NCBI GenBank assembly: GCA_037893225.1
Contig: JAZGUH010000116.1
Span: forward strand, 1,178,001 to 1,242,000
Reading direction: 5' to 3'
Origin: Hippasteria phrygiana
Taxonomy: Eukaryota > Echinodermata > Asteroidea > Valvatida > Goniasteridae
DNA length: 64,000 nucleotides
A program made the translations under genes and the position numbers. The notes beneath the pieces were generated by a model, which was not told where the DNA came from, did no database searches, and saw only the letters and a list, made by a program, of their open reading frames with translations. Shown piece by piece: positions 26,005 through 39,108 of the stretch (positions are counted from its first letter, which is position 1; every line of letters begins with the position of its first letter).

Positions 26005-29000
26005 GCATATTACCTTCTATTTATTGCTCCATGCCTGTCAAATTCCCTAGGGTATGACTTGCTTTACTCATTCATAATTGCATGAAATATCAACCAAATA
26101 CAGTAATTTTGACATGTATGGATAGCTTAGATCTGGCGCTACATGTTGCAATCATCGGCGGCTTCCTAGAGTTAAAACTTGTGGAGAAAATTCAAACCTC
26201 GCAATGTTTATTTTCTTTCGGGCCAACATCTGTGTACATGTTACCGTCTATTTATTGCTCCATGCCTGTCAAATTCCCTAGGGTATGGACTTGCTTTATT
26301 CATTCATAATTGCATGAAATATCAACCAAATGCAGTAATTTTGACATGTATGGATAACTTAGATCTGGCGCTACATGTTGCAATTATCGGCGGCTTCTTA
26401 GAGTTAACACTTGTGGAGAAAATTCAAACCTCGCAATGTTTATTTTCTTTCCGGCCAACATCTGTGTGCATATTACCTTCTATTTATTGCTCCATGCCTG
26501 TCAAATTCCCTAGGGTATGACTTGCTTTACTCATTCATAATTGCATGAAATATCAACCAAATACAGTAATTTTGACATGTATGGATAGCTTAGATCTGGC
26601 GCTACATGTTGCAATTATCGGCGGCTTCTTAGAGTTAACACTTGTGGAGAAAATTCAAACCTCGCAATGTTTATTTTCTTTCCGGCCAACATCTGTGTGC
26701 ATATTACCTTCTATTTATTGCTCCATGCCTGTCAAATTCCCTAGGGTATGACTTGCTTTACTCATTCATAATTGCATGAAATATCAACCAAATACAGTAA
26801 TTTTGACATGTATGGATAACTTAGATCTGGCGCTACATGTTGCAATCATCGGCGGCTTCCTAGAGTTAAAACTTGTGGAGAAAATTCAAACCTCGCAATG
26901 TTTATTTTCTTTCCGGCCAACATCTGTGTACATATAACCGTCTATTTATTGCTCCATGCATGTCAAATTCCCTGGGGTATGGACTTGCTTTATTCATTCA
27001 TAATTGCATGGAATATCAACCAAATGCAGTAATTTTGACAAGTATGGATAGCTTAGATCTGGCGCTACATGTTGCAATCATCGGCGGCTTCCTAGAGTTA
27101 AAACTTGTGGAGAAAATTCAAACCTCGCAATGTTTATTTTCTTTCCGGCCAACATCTGTGTACATGTTACCGTCTATTTATTGCTCCATGCCTGTCAAAT
27201 TCCCTAGGGTATGACTTGCTTTAGTCATTCATAATTGCATGAAATATCAACCAAATACAGTAATTTTGACATGTATGGATAGCTTAGATCTGGCGCTACA
27301 TGTTGCAATTATCGGCGGCTTCTTAGAGTTAACACTTGTGGAGAAAATTCAAACCTCGCAATGTTTATTTTCTTTCCGGCCAACATCTGTGTGCATATTA
27401 CCTTCTATTTATTGCTCCATGCCTGTCAAATTCCCTTGGGTATGACTTGCTTTACTCATTCATAATTGCATGAAATATCAACCAAATACAGTAATTTTGA
27501 CATGTATGGATAGCTTAGATCTGGCGCTACATGTTGCAATCATCGGCGGCTTCCTAGAGTTAAAACTTGTGGAGAAAATTCAAACCTCGCAATGTTTATT
27601 TTCTTTCCGGCCAACATCTGTGTACATGTTACCGTCTATTTATTGCTCCATGCCTGTCAAATTCCCTAGGGTATGACTTGCTTTACTCATTCATAATTGC
27701 ATGAAATATCAACCAAATTCAGTAATTTTGACATGTATGGATAGCTTAGATCTGGCGCTACATGTTGCAATTATCGGCGACTTCTTAGAGTTAACACTTG
27801 TGGAGAAAATTCAAACCTCGCAATGTTTATTTTCTTTCCGGCCAACATCTGTGTACATGTTACCGTCTATTTATTGCTCCATGCCTGTCAAATTCCCTAG
27901 GGTATGACTTGCTTTACTCATTCATAATTGCATGAAATATCAACCAAATACAGTAATTTTGACATGTATGGATAGCTTAGATCTGGCGCTACATGTTGCA
28001 ATCATCGGCGGCTTCCTAAATTTAAAACTTGTGGAGAAAATTCAAACCTCGCAATGTTTATTTTCTTTCCGGCCAACATCTGTGTACATGTTACCGTCTA
28101 TTTATTGCTCCATGCCTGTCAAATTCCCTGGTGTATGGACTAGCTTTACTCATTCATAATTGCATGAAATATCAACCAAATTCAGTAATTTTGACATGTA
28201 TGGATAGCTTAGATCTGGCGCTACATGTTGCAATTATCGGCGGCTTCTTAGAGTTAACACTTGTGGAGAAAATTCAAACCTCGCAATGTTTATTTTCTTT
28301 CCGGCCAACATCTGTGTGCATATTACCTTCTATTTATTGCTCCATGCCTGTCAAATTCCCTAGGGTATGACTTGCTTTACTCATTCATAATTGCATGAAA
28401 TATCAACCAAATACAGTAATTTTGACATGTATGGATAGCTTAGATCTGGCGCTACATGTTGCAATCATCGGCGGCTTCCTAGAGTTAAAACTTGTGGAGA
28501 AAATTCAAACCTCGCAATGTTTATTTTCTTTCCGGCCAACATCTGTGTACATGTTACCGTCTATTTATTGCTCCATGCATGTCAAATTCCCTGGTGTATG
28601 GACTAGCTTTACTCATTCATAATTGCATGAAATATCAACCAAATTCAGTAATTTTGACATGTATGGATAGCTTAGATCTGGCGCTACATGTTGCAATTAT
28701 CGGCGGCTTCTTAGAGTTAACACTTGTGGAGAAAATTCAAACCTCGCAATGTTTATTTTCTTTCCGGCCAACATCTGTGTACATGTTACCGTCTATTTAT
28801 TGCTCCATGCATGTCAAATTCCCTGGGGTATGGACTTGCTTTATTCGTTCATAATTGCATGAAATATCAACCAAATGCAGTAATTTTGACATGTATGGAT
28901 AGCTTAGATCTGGCGCTACATGTTGCAATCATCGGCGGCTTCCTAGAGTTAAAACTTGTGGAGAAAATTCAAACCTCGCAATGTTTATTTTCTTTCCGGC

Positions 29001-29505
29001 CAACATCTGTGTACATGTTACCGTCTATTTATTGCTCCATGCCTGTCAAATTCCCTAGGGTATGACTTGCTTTACTCATTCATAATTGCATGAAATATCA
29101 ACCAAATACAGTAATTTTGACATGTATGGATAGCTTAGATCTGGCGCTACATGTTGCAATCATCGGCGGCTTCCTAGAGTTAAAACTTGTGGAGAAAATT
29201 CAAACCTCGCAATGTTTATTTTCTTTCCGGCCAACATCTGTGTACATGTTACCGTCTATTTATTGCTCCATGCATGTCAAATTCCCTGGTGTATGGACTA
29301 GCTTTACTCATTCATAATTGCATGAAATATCAACCAAATACAGTAATTTTGACATGTATGGATAGCTTAGATCTGGCGCTACATGTTGCAATCATCGGCG
29401 GCTTCCTAGAGTTAAAACTTGTGGAGAAAATTCAAACCTCGCAATGTTTATTTTCTTTCCGGCCAACATCTGTGTACATGTTACCGTCTATTTATTGCTC
29501 CATGC
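25638..29505 (+). repeat. Large block, first copy of pair B (offset 15,038 bp)
   Basis: Unit order: 25851 gTC-Rc, 26082 aKY with ttcgggcc and the mixed end cctagggtatggac, 26314 gTC with ggataac, 26545 aTC-Rc, 26776 N+X, 27008 E with acaagtatgg, 27239 aTC-W, 27470 aKY-Rc, 27701 D, 27932 NL, 28164 tTC-Rc, 28395 aKY-HS, 28627 tTY-HV with attcgttc, 28859 gKY-Rc, 29090 aKY-HS. The same order and all these rare tags occur from 40889 to 44128 at a constant offset. The block ends where unit 29322 has an Rs end but 44360 has HS. Confidence 0.88.
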
Positions 29506-32500
29506 CTGTCAAATTCCCTAGGGTATGACTTGCTTTAGTCATTCATAATTGCATGAAATATCAACCAAATACAGTAATTTTGACATGTATGGATAGCTTA
29601 GATCTGGCGCTACATGTTGCAATTATCGGCGGCTTCTTAGAGTTAACACTTGTGGAGACAATTCAAACCTCGCAATGTTTATTTTCTTTCCGGCCAACAT
29701 CTGTGTGCATATTACCTTCTATTTATTGCTCCATGCCTGTCAAATTCCCTGGGGTATGACTTGCTTTACTCATTCATAATTGCATGAAATATCAACCAAA
29801 TACAGTAATTTTGACATGTATGGATAGCTTAGATCTGGCGCTACATGTTGCAATCATCGGCGGCTTCCTAGAGTTAAAACTTGTGGAGAAAATTCAAACC
29901 TCGCAATGTTTATTTTCTTTCCGGCCAACATCTGTGTACATGTTACCGTCTATTTATTGCTCCATGCCTGTCAAATTCCCTAGGGTATGACTTGCTTTAC
30001 TCATTCATAATTGCATGAAATATCAACCAAATTCAGTAATTTTGACATGTATGGATAGCTTAGATCTGGCGCTACATGTTGCAATCATCGGCGGCTTCCT
30101 AGAGTTAAAACTTGTGGAGAAAATTCAAACCTCGCAATGTTTATTTTCTTTCCGGCCAACATCTGTGTACATGTTACCGTCTATTTATTGCTCCATGCAT
30201 GTCAAATTCCCTGGGGTATGGACTTGCTTTATTCATTCATAATTGCATGAAATATCAACCAAATGCAGTAATTTTGACATGTATGGATAGCTTAGATCTG
30301 GCGCTACATGTTGCAATTATCGGCGGCTTCTTAGAGTTAACACTTGTGGAGAAAATTCAAACCTCGCAATGTTTATTTTCTTTCCGGCCAACATCTGTGT
30401 GCATATTACCTTCTATTTATTGCTCCATGCCTGTCAAATTCCCTAGGGTATGACTTGCTTTACTCATTCATAATTGCATGAAATATCAACCAAATACAGT
30501 AATTTTGACATGTATGGATAACTTAGATCTGGCGCTACATGTTGCAATCATCGGCGGCTTCCTAGAGTTAAAACTTGTGGAGAAAATTCAAACCTCGCAA
30601 TGTTTATTTTCTTTCCGGCCAACATCTGTGTACATATAACCGTCTATTTATTGCTCCATGCATGTCAAATTCCCTGGGGTATGGACTTGCTTTATTCATT
30701 CATAATTGCATGGAATATCAACCAAATGCAGTAATTTTGACATGTATGGATAGCTTAGATCTGGCGCTACATGTTGCAATCATCGGCGGCTTCCTAGAGT
30801 TAAAACTTGTGGAGAAAATTCAAACCTCGCAATGTTTATTTTCTTTCCGGCCAACATCTGTGTACATGTTACCGTCTATTTATTGCTCCATGCCTGTCAA
30901 ATTCCCTAGGGTATGACTTGCTTTAGTCATTCATAATTGCATGAAATATCAACCAAATACAGTAATTTTGACATGTATGGATAGCTTAGATCTGGCGCTA
31001 CATGTTGCAATTATCGGCGGCTTCTTAGAGTTAACACTTGTGGAGAAAATTCAAACCTCGCAATGTTTATTTTCTTTCCGGCCAACATCTGTGTGCATAT
31101 TACCTTCTATTTATTGCTCCATGCCTGTCAAATTCCCTTGGGTATGACTTGCTTTACTCATTCATAATTGCATGAAATATCAACCAAATACAGTAATTTT
31201 GACATGTATGGATAGCTTAGATCTGGCGCTACATGTTGCAATCATCGGCGGCTTCCTAGAGTTAAAACTTGTGGAGAAAATTCAAACCTCGCAATGTTTA
31301 TTTTCTTTCCGGCCAACATCTGTGTACATGTTACCGTCTATTTATTGCTCCATGCCTGTCAAATTCCCTAGGGTATGACTTGCTTTACTCATTCATAATT
31401 GCATGAAATATCAACCAAATTCAGTAATTTTGACATGTATGGATAGCTTAGATCTGGCGCTACATGTTGCAATTATCGGCGACTTCTTAGAGTTAACACT
31501 TGTGGAGAAAATTCAAACCTCGCAATGTTTATTTTCTTTCCGGCCAACATCTGTGTACATGTTACCGTCTATTTATTGCTCCATGCCTGTCAAATTCCCT
31601 AGGGTATGACTTGCTTTACTCATTCATAATTGCATGAAATATCAACCAAATACAGTAATTTTGACATGTATGGATAGCTTAGATCTGGCGCTACATGTTG
31701 CAATCATCGGCGGCTTCCTAAATTTAAAACTTGTGGAGAAAATTCAAACCTCGCAATGTTTATTTTCTTTCCGGCCAACATCTGTGTACATGTTACCGTC
31801 TATTTATTGCTCCATGCCTGTCAAATTCCCTGGTGTATGGACTAGCTTTACTCATTCATAATTGCATGAAATATCAACCAAATTCAGTAATTTTGACATG
31901 TATGGATAGCTTAGATCTGGCGCTACATGTTGCAATTATCGGCGGCTTCTTAGAGTTAACACTTGTGGAGAAAATTCAAACCTCGCAATGTTTATTTTCT
32001 TTCCGGCCAACATCTGTGTGCATATTACCTTCTATTTATTGCTCCATGCCTGTCAAATTCCCTAGGGTATGACTTGCTTTACTCATTCATAATTGCATGA
32101 AATATCAACCAAATACAGTAATTTTGACATGTATGGATAGCTTAGATCTGGCGCTACATGTTGCAATCATCGGCGGCTTCCTAGAGTTAAAACTTGTGGA
32201 GAAAATTCAAACCTCGCAATGTTTATTTTCTTTCCGGCCAACATCTGTGTACATGTTCCGTCTATTTATTGCTCCATGCATGTCAAATTCCCTGGTGTAT
32301 GGACTAGCTTTACTCATTCATAATTGCATGAAATATCAACCAAATTCAGTAATTTTGACATGTATGGATAGCTTAGATCTGGCGCTACATGTTGCAATTA
32401 TCGGCGGCTTCTTAGAGTTAACACTTGTGGAGAAAATTCAAACCTCGCAATGTTTATTTTCTTTCCGGCCAACATCTGTGTACATGTTACCGTCTATTTA

Positions 32501-33408
32501 TTGCTCCATGCCTGTCAAATTCCCTAGGGTATGACTTGCTTTACTCATTCATAATTGCATGAAATATCAACCAAATACAGTAATTTTGACATGTATGGAT
32601 AGCTTAGATCTGGCGCTACATGTTGCAATCATCGGCGGCTTCCTAGAGTTAAAACTTGTGGAGAAAATTCAAACCTCGCAATGTTTATTTTCTTTCCGGC
32701 CAACATCTGTGTACATGTTACCGTCTATTTATTGCTCCATGCATGTCAAATTCCCTGGTGTATGGACTAGCTTTACTCATTCATAATTGCATGAAATATC
32801 AACCAAATACAGTAATTTTGACATGTATGGATAGCTTAGATCTGGCGCTACATGTTGCAATCATCGGCGGCTTCCTAGAGTTAAAACTTGTGGAGAAAAT
32901 TCAAACCTCGCAATGTTTATTTTCTTTCCGGCCAACATCTGTGTACATGTTACCGTCTATTTATTGCTCCATGCATGTCAAATTCCCTGGTGTATGGACT
33001 AGCTTTACTCATTCATAATTGCATGAAATATCAACCAAATTCAGTAATTTTGACATGTATGGATAGCTTAGATCTGGCGCTACATGTTGCAATTATCGGC
33101 GGCTTCTTAGAGTTAACACTTGTGGAGAAAATTCAAACCTCGCAATGTTTATTTTCTTTCCGGCCAACATCTGTGTACATGTTACCGTCTATTTATTGCT
33201 CCATGCATGTCAAATTCCCTGGGGTATGGACTTGCTTTATTCATTCATAATTGCATGAAATATCAACCAAATGCAGTAATTTTGACATGTATGGATAGCT
33301 TAGATCTGGCGCTACATGTTGCAATTATCGGCGGCTTCTTAGAGTTAACACTTGTGGAGAAAATTCAAACCTCGCAATGTTTATTTTCTTTCCGGCCAAC
33401 ATCTGTGT
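29341..33408 (+). repeat. Large block, second copy of pair C
   Basis: This is a near-copy of 21936-26004. Differences I noticed are gagacaatt at 29659, ctgggg in place of cttggg near the end of unit 29553, and one missing base after 32257, which shifts the offset from 7,405 to 7,404. At its left edge unit 29322 joins an a-type head to the tail of an E unit. At its right edge unit 33255 has the g-T head of 25851 but a Y-Rs tail, so both edges are hybrid monomers. Confidence 0.85.
32097..32327 (+). repeat. aKY-HS monomer with a 1-bp deletion
   Basis: The tail reads acatgttccgtc instead of acatgttaccgtc; one a is missing after 32257. A unit of this form is normally 232 bp and is 231 bp here. 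The change is private to this unit. It fuses two short reading frames into the longest open frame of the window (145 codons), which is an accident of the frameshift. Confidence 0.92.
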
Positions 33409-33485
33409 ACATGTTACCGTCTATTTATTGCTCCATGCCTGTCAAATTCCCTAGGGTATGACTTGCTTTAGTCATTCATAATTGC

Positions 33486-36400
33486 ATGAAATATCAACCA
33501 AATACAGTAATTTTGACATGTATGGATAGCTTAGATCTGGCGCTACATGTTGCAATCATCGGCGGCTTCCTAGAGTTAAAACTTGTGGAGAAAATTCAAA
33601 CCTCGCAATGTTTATTTTCTTTCCGGCCAACATCTGTGTACATGTTACCGTCTATTTATTGCTCCATGCCTGTCAAATTCCCTAGGGTATGACTTGCTTT
33701 ACTCATTCATAATTGCATGAAATATCAACCAAATTCAGTAATTTTGACATGTATGGATAGCTTAGATCTGGCGCTACATGTTGCAATTATCGGCGACTTC
33801 TTAGAGTTAACACTTGTGGAGAAAATTCAAACCTCGCAATGTTTATTTTCTTTCCGGCCAACATCTGTGTACATGTTACCGTCTATTTATTGCTCCATGC
33901 CTGTCAAATTCCCTAGGGTATGACTTGCTTTACTCATTCATAATTGCATGAAATATCAACCAAATACAGTAATTTTGACATGTATGGATAGCTTAGATCT
34001 GGCGCTACATGTTGCAATCATCGGCGGCTTCCTAAATTTAAAACTTGTGGAGAAAATTCAAACCTCGCAATGTTTATTTTCTTTCCGGCCAACATCTGTG
34101 TACATGTTACCGTCTATTTATTGCTCCATGCCTGTCAAATTCCCTGGTGTATGGACTAGCTTTACTCATTCATAATTGCATGAAATATCAACCAAATTCA
34201 GTAATTTTGACATGTATGGATAGCTTAGATCTGGCGCTACATGTTGCAATTATCGGCGGCTTCTTAGAGTTAACACTTGTGGAGAAAATTCAAACCTCGC
34301 AATGTTTATTTTCTTTCCGGCCAACATCTGTGTGCATATTACCTTCTATTTATTGCTCCATGCCTGTCAAATTCCCTAGGGTATGACTTGCTTTACTCAT
34401 TCATAATTGCATGAAATATCAACCAAATACAGTAATTTTGACATGTATGGATAGCTTAGATCTGGCGCTACATGTTGCAATCATCGGCGGCTTCCTAGAG
34501 TTAAAACTTGTGGAGAAAATTCAAACCTCGCAATGTTTATTTTCTTTCCGGCCAACATCTGTGTACATGTTACCGTCTATTTATTGCTCCATGCATGTCA
34601 AATTCCCTGGTGTATGGACTAGCTTTACTCATTCATAATTGCATGAAATATCAACCAAATTCAGTAATTTTGACATGTATGGATAGCTTAGATCTGGCGC
34701 TACATGTTGCAATTATCGGCGGCTTCTTAGAGTTAACACTTGTGGAGAAAATTCAAACCTCGCAATGTTTATTTTCTTTCCGGCCAACATCTGTGTACAT
34801 GTTACCGTCTATTTATTGCTCCATGCATGTCAAATTCCCTGGGGTATGGACTTGCTTTATTCGTTCATAATTGCATGAAATATCAACCAAATGCAGTAAT
34901 TTTGACATGTATGGATAGCTTAGATCTGGCGCTACATGTTGCAATCATCGGCGGCTTCCTAGAGTTAAAACTTGTGGAGAAAATTCAAACCTCGCAATGT
35001 TTATTTTCTTTCCGGCCAACATCTGTGTACATGTTACCGTCTATTTATTGCTCCATGCCTGTCAAATTCCCTAGGGTATGACTTGCTTTACTCATTCATA
35101 ATTGCATGAAATATCAACCAAATACAGTAATTTTGACATGTATGGATAGCTTAGATCTGGCGCTACATGTTGCAATCATCGGCGGCTTCCTAGAGTTAAA
35201 ACTTGTGGAGAAAATTCAAACCTCGCAATGTTTATTTTCTTTCCGGCCAACATCTGTGTACATGTTACCGTCTATTTATTGCTCCATGCATGTCAAATTC
35301 CCTGGTGTATGGACTAGCTTTACTCATTCATAATTGCATGAAATATCAACCAAATTCAGTAATTTTGACATGTATGGATAGCTTAGATCTGGCGCTACAT
35401 GTTGCAATTATCGGCGGCTTCTTAGAGTTAACACTTGTGGAGAAAATTCAAACCTCGCAATGTTTATTTTCTTTCCGGCCAACATCTGTGTACATGTTAC
35501 CGTCTATTTATTGCTCCATGCATGTCAAATTCCCTGGGGTATGGACTTGCTTTATTCATTCATAATTGCATGAAATATCAACCAAATGCAGTAATTTTGA
35601 CATGTATGGATAGCTTAGATCTGGCGCTACATGTTGCAATTATCGGCGGCTTCTTAGAGTTAACACTTGTGGAGAAAATTCAAACCTCGCAATGTTTATT
35701 TTCTTTCCGGCCAACATCTGTGTGCATATTACCTTCTATTTATTGCTCCATGCCTGTCAAATTCCCTAGGGTATGACTTGCTTTACTCATTCATAATTGC
35801 ATGAAATATCAACCAAATACAGTAATTTTGACATGTATGGATAGCTTAGATCTGGCGCTACATGTTGCAATCATCGGCGGCTTCCTAGAGTTAAAACTTG
35901 TGGAGAAAATTCAAACCTCGCAATGTTTATTTTCTTTCCGGCCAACATCTGTGTACATGTTACCGTCTATTTATTGCTCCATGCATGTCAAATTCCCTGG
36001 GGTATGGACTTGCTTTATTCATTCATAATTGCATGAAATATCAACCAAATGCAGTAATTTTGACATGTATGGATAGCTTAGATCTGGCGCTACATGTTGC
36101 AATTATCGGCGGCTTCTTAGAGTTAACACTTGTGGGGAAAATTCAAACCTCGCAATGTTTATTTTCTTTCCGGCCAACATCTGTGTGCATATTACCTTCT
36201 ATTTATTGCTCCATGCCTGTCAAATTCCCTAGGGTATGACTTGCTTTACTCATTCATAATTGCATGAAATATCAACCAAATGCAGTAATTTTGACATGTA
36301 TGGATAGCTTAGATCTGGCGCTACATGTTGCAATTATCGGCGGCTTCTTAGAGTTAACACTTGTGGAGAAAATTCAAACCTCGCAATGTTTATTTTCTTT

Positions 36401-39108
36401 CCGGCCAACATCTGTGTGCATATTACCTTCTATTTATTGCTCCATGCCTGTCAAATTCCCTAGGGTATGACTTGCTTTACTGATTCATAATTGCATGAAA
36501 TATCAACCAAATACAGTAATTTTGACATGTATGGATAGCTTAGATCTGGCGCTACATGTTGCAATCATCGGCGGCTTCCTAGAGTTAAAACTTGTGGAGA
36601 AAATTCAAACCTCGCAATGTTTATTTTCTTTCCGGCCAACATCTGTGTACATGTTACCGTCTATTTATTGCTCCATGCCTGTCAAATTCCCTAGGGTATG
36701 ACTTGCTTTACTGATTCATAATTGCATGAAATATCAACCAAATACAGTAATTTTGACATGTATGGATAGCTTAGATCTGGCGCTACATGTTGCAATCATC
36801 GGCGGCTTCCTAGAGTTAAAACTTGTGGAGAAAATTCAAACCTCGCAATGTTTATTTTCTTTCCGGCCAACATCTGTGTACATGTTACCGTCTATTTATT
36901 GCTCCATGCCTGTCAAATTCCCTAGGGTATGACTTGCTTTACTCATTCATAATTGCATGAAATATCAACCAAATTCAGTAATTTTGACATGTATGGATAG
37001 CTTAGACCTGGCGCTACATGTTGCAATCATCGGCGGCTTCCTAGAGTTAAAACTTGTGGAGAAAATTCAAACCTCGCAATGTTTATTTTCTTTCCGGCCA
37101 ACATCTGTGTACATGTTACCGTCTATTTATTGCTCCATGCCTGTCAAATTCCCTAGGGTATGACTTGCTTTACTCATTCATAATTGCATGAAATATCAAC
37201 CAAATGCAGTAATTTTGACATGTATGGATAGCTTAGATCTGGCGCTACATGTTGCAATTATCGGCGGCTTCTTAGAGTTAACACTTGTGGAGAAAATTCA
37301 AACCTCGCAATGTTTATTTTCTTTCCGGCCAACATCTGTGTGCATATTACCTTCTATTTATTGCTCCATGCCTGTCAAATTCCCTAGGGTATGACTTGCT
37401 TTACTGATTCATAATTGCATGAAATATCAACCAAATACAGTAATTTTGACATGTATGGATAGCTTAGATCTGGCGCTACATGTTGCAATCATCGGCGGCT
37501 TCCTAGAGTTAAAACTTGTGGAGAAAATTCAAACCTCGCAATGTTTATTTTCTTTCCGGCCAACATCTGTGTACATGTTACCGTCTATTTATTGCTCCAT
37601 GCATGTCAAATTCCCTGGGGTATGGACTTGCTTTATTCATTCATAATTGCATGAAATATCAACCAAATGCAGTAATTTTGACATGTATGGATAGCTTAGA
37701 TCTGGCGCTACATGTTGCAATTATCGGCGGCTTCTTAGAGTTAACACTTGTGGAGAAAATTCAAACCTCGCAATGTTTATTTTCTTTCCGGCCAACATCT
37801 GTGTGCATATTACCTTCTATTTATTGCTCCATGCCTGTCAAATTCCCTAGGGTATGACTTGCTTTACTCATTCATAATTGCATGAAATATCAACCAAATG
37901 CAGTAATTTTGACATGTATGGATAGCTTAGATCTGGCGCTACATGTTGCAATTATCGGCGGCTTCTTAGAGTTAACACTTGTGGAGAAAATTCAAACCTC
38001 GCAATGTTTATTTTCTTTCCGGCCAACATCTGTGTGCATATTACCTTCTATTTATTGCTCCATGCCTGTCAAATTCCCTAGGGTATGACTTGCTTTACTG
38101 ATTCATAATTGCATGAAATATCAACCAAATACAGTAATTTTGACATGTATGGATAGCTTAGATCTGGCGCTACATGTTGCAATCATCGGCGGCTTCCTAG
38201 AGTTAAAACTTGTGGAGAAAATTCAAACCTCGCAATGTTTATTTTCTTTCCGGCCAACATCTGTGTACATGTTACCGTCTATTTATTGCTCCATGCCTGT
38301 CAAATTCCCTGGGGTATGACTTGCTTTACTCATTCATAATTGCATGAAATATCAACCAAATACAGTAATTTTGACATGTATGGATAGCTTAGATCTGGCG
38401 CTACATGTTGCAATCATCGGCGGCTTCCTAGAGTTAAAACTTGTGGAGAAAATTCAAACCTCGCAATGTTTATTTTCTTTCCGGCCAACATCTGTGTACA
38501 TGTTACCGTCTATTTATTGCTCCATGCCTGTCAAATTCCCTAGGGTATGACTTGCTTTACTCATTCATAATTGCATGAAATATCAACCAAATTCAGTAAT
38601 TTTGACATGTATGGATAGCTTAGACCTGGCGCTACATGTTGCAATCATCGGCGGCTTCCTAGAGTTAAAACTTGTGGAGAAAATTCAAACCTCGCAATGT
38701 TTATTTTCTTTCCGGCCAACATCTGTGTACATGTTACCGTCTATTTATTGCTCCATGCCTGTCAAATTCCCTAGGGTATGACTTGCTTTACTCATTCATA
38801 ATTGCATGAAATATCAACCAAATGCAGTAATTTTGACATGTATGGATAGCTTAGATCTGGCGCTACATGTTGCAATTATCGGCGGCTTCTTAGAGTTAAC
38901 ACTTGTGGAGAAAATTCAAACCTCGCAATGTTTATTTTCTTTCCGGCCAACATCTGTGTGCATATTACCTTCTATTTATTGCTCCATGCCTGTCAAATTC
39001 CCTAGGGTATGACTTGCTTTACTGATTCATAATTGCATGAAATATCAACCAAATACAGTAATTTTGACATGTATGGATAGCTTAGATCTGGCGCTACATG
39101 TTGCAATT
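33486..39108 (+). repeat. Large block, first copy of pair A (offset about 9,022 bp)
   Basis: Unit order: 33486 aKY-Rc, 33717 D, 33948 NL, 34180 tTC-Rc, 34411 aKY-HS, 34643 tTY-HV(cgttc), 34875 gKY-Rc, 35106 aKY-HS, 35338 tTY-HV, 35570 gTC-Rc, 35801 aKY-HV, 36033 gTC-Rc with gtggggaaa, 36264 gTC-Rg, 36495 aKY-Rg, 36726 aKY-Rc, 36957 gacct, then 37188-38805 as a 7-mer, then 38806. The units 33717-35105 also match 27701-29089 at an offset of 6,016 bp, so three copies of that part exist. Confidence 0.85.
36264..39036 (+). repeat. gacct-tagged higher-order repeat: one 4-mer, one 7-mer and the start of the next
   Basis: 36264-37187 is a 4-mer (gTC-Rg, aKY-Rg, aKY-Rc, tKY with gacct). 37188-38805 is a 7-mer of 1,618 bp (gTC-Rg, aKY-HV, gTC-Rc, gTC-Rg, aKY-GV, aKY-Rc, tKY with gacct). 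38806 begins another copy, which is interrupted at 39037 by the 1,620-bp repeat. The gacct change removes the AGATCT present in other units. Confidence 0.85.

Noticed and set aside
32097..32534. 145-codon open frame, the longest in the window
   Set aside because: It exists only because a single missing base after 32257 joins the frames of two adjacent monomers. The equivalent units elsewhere do not have it.
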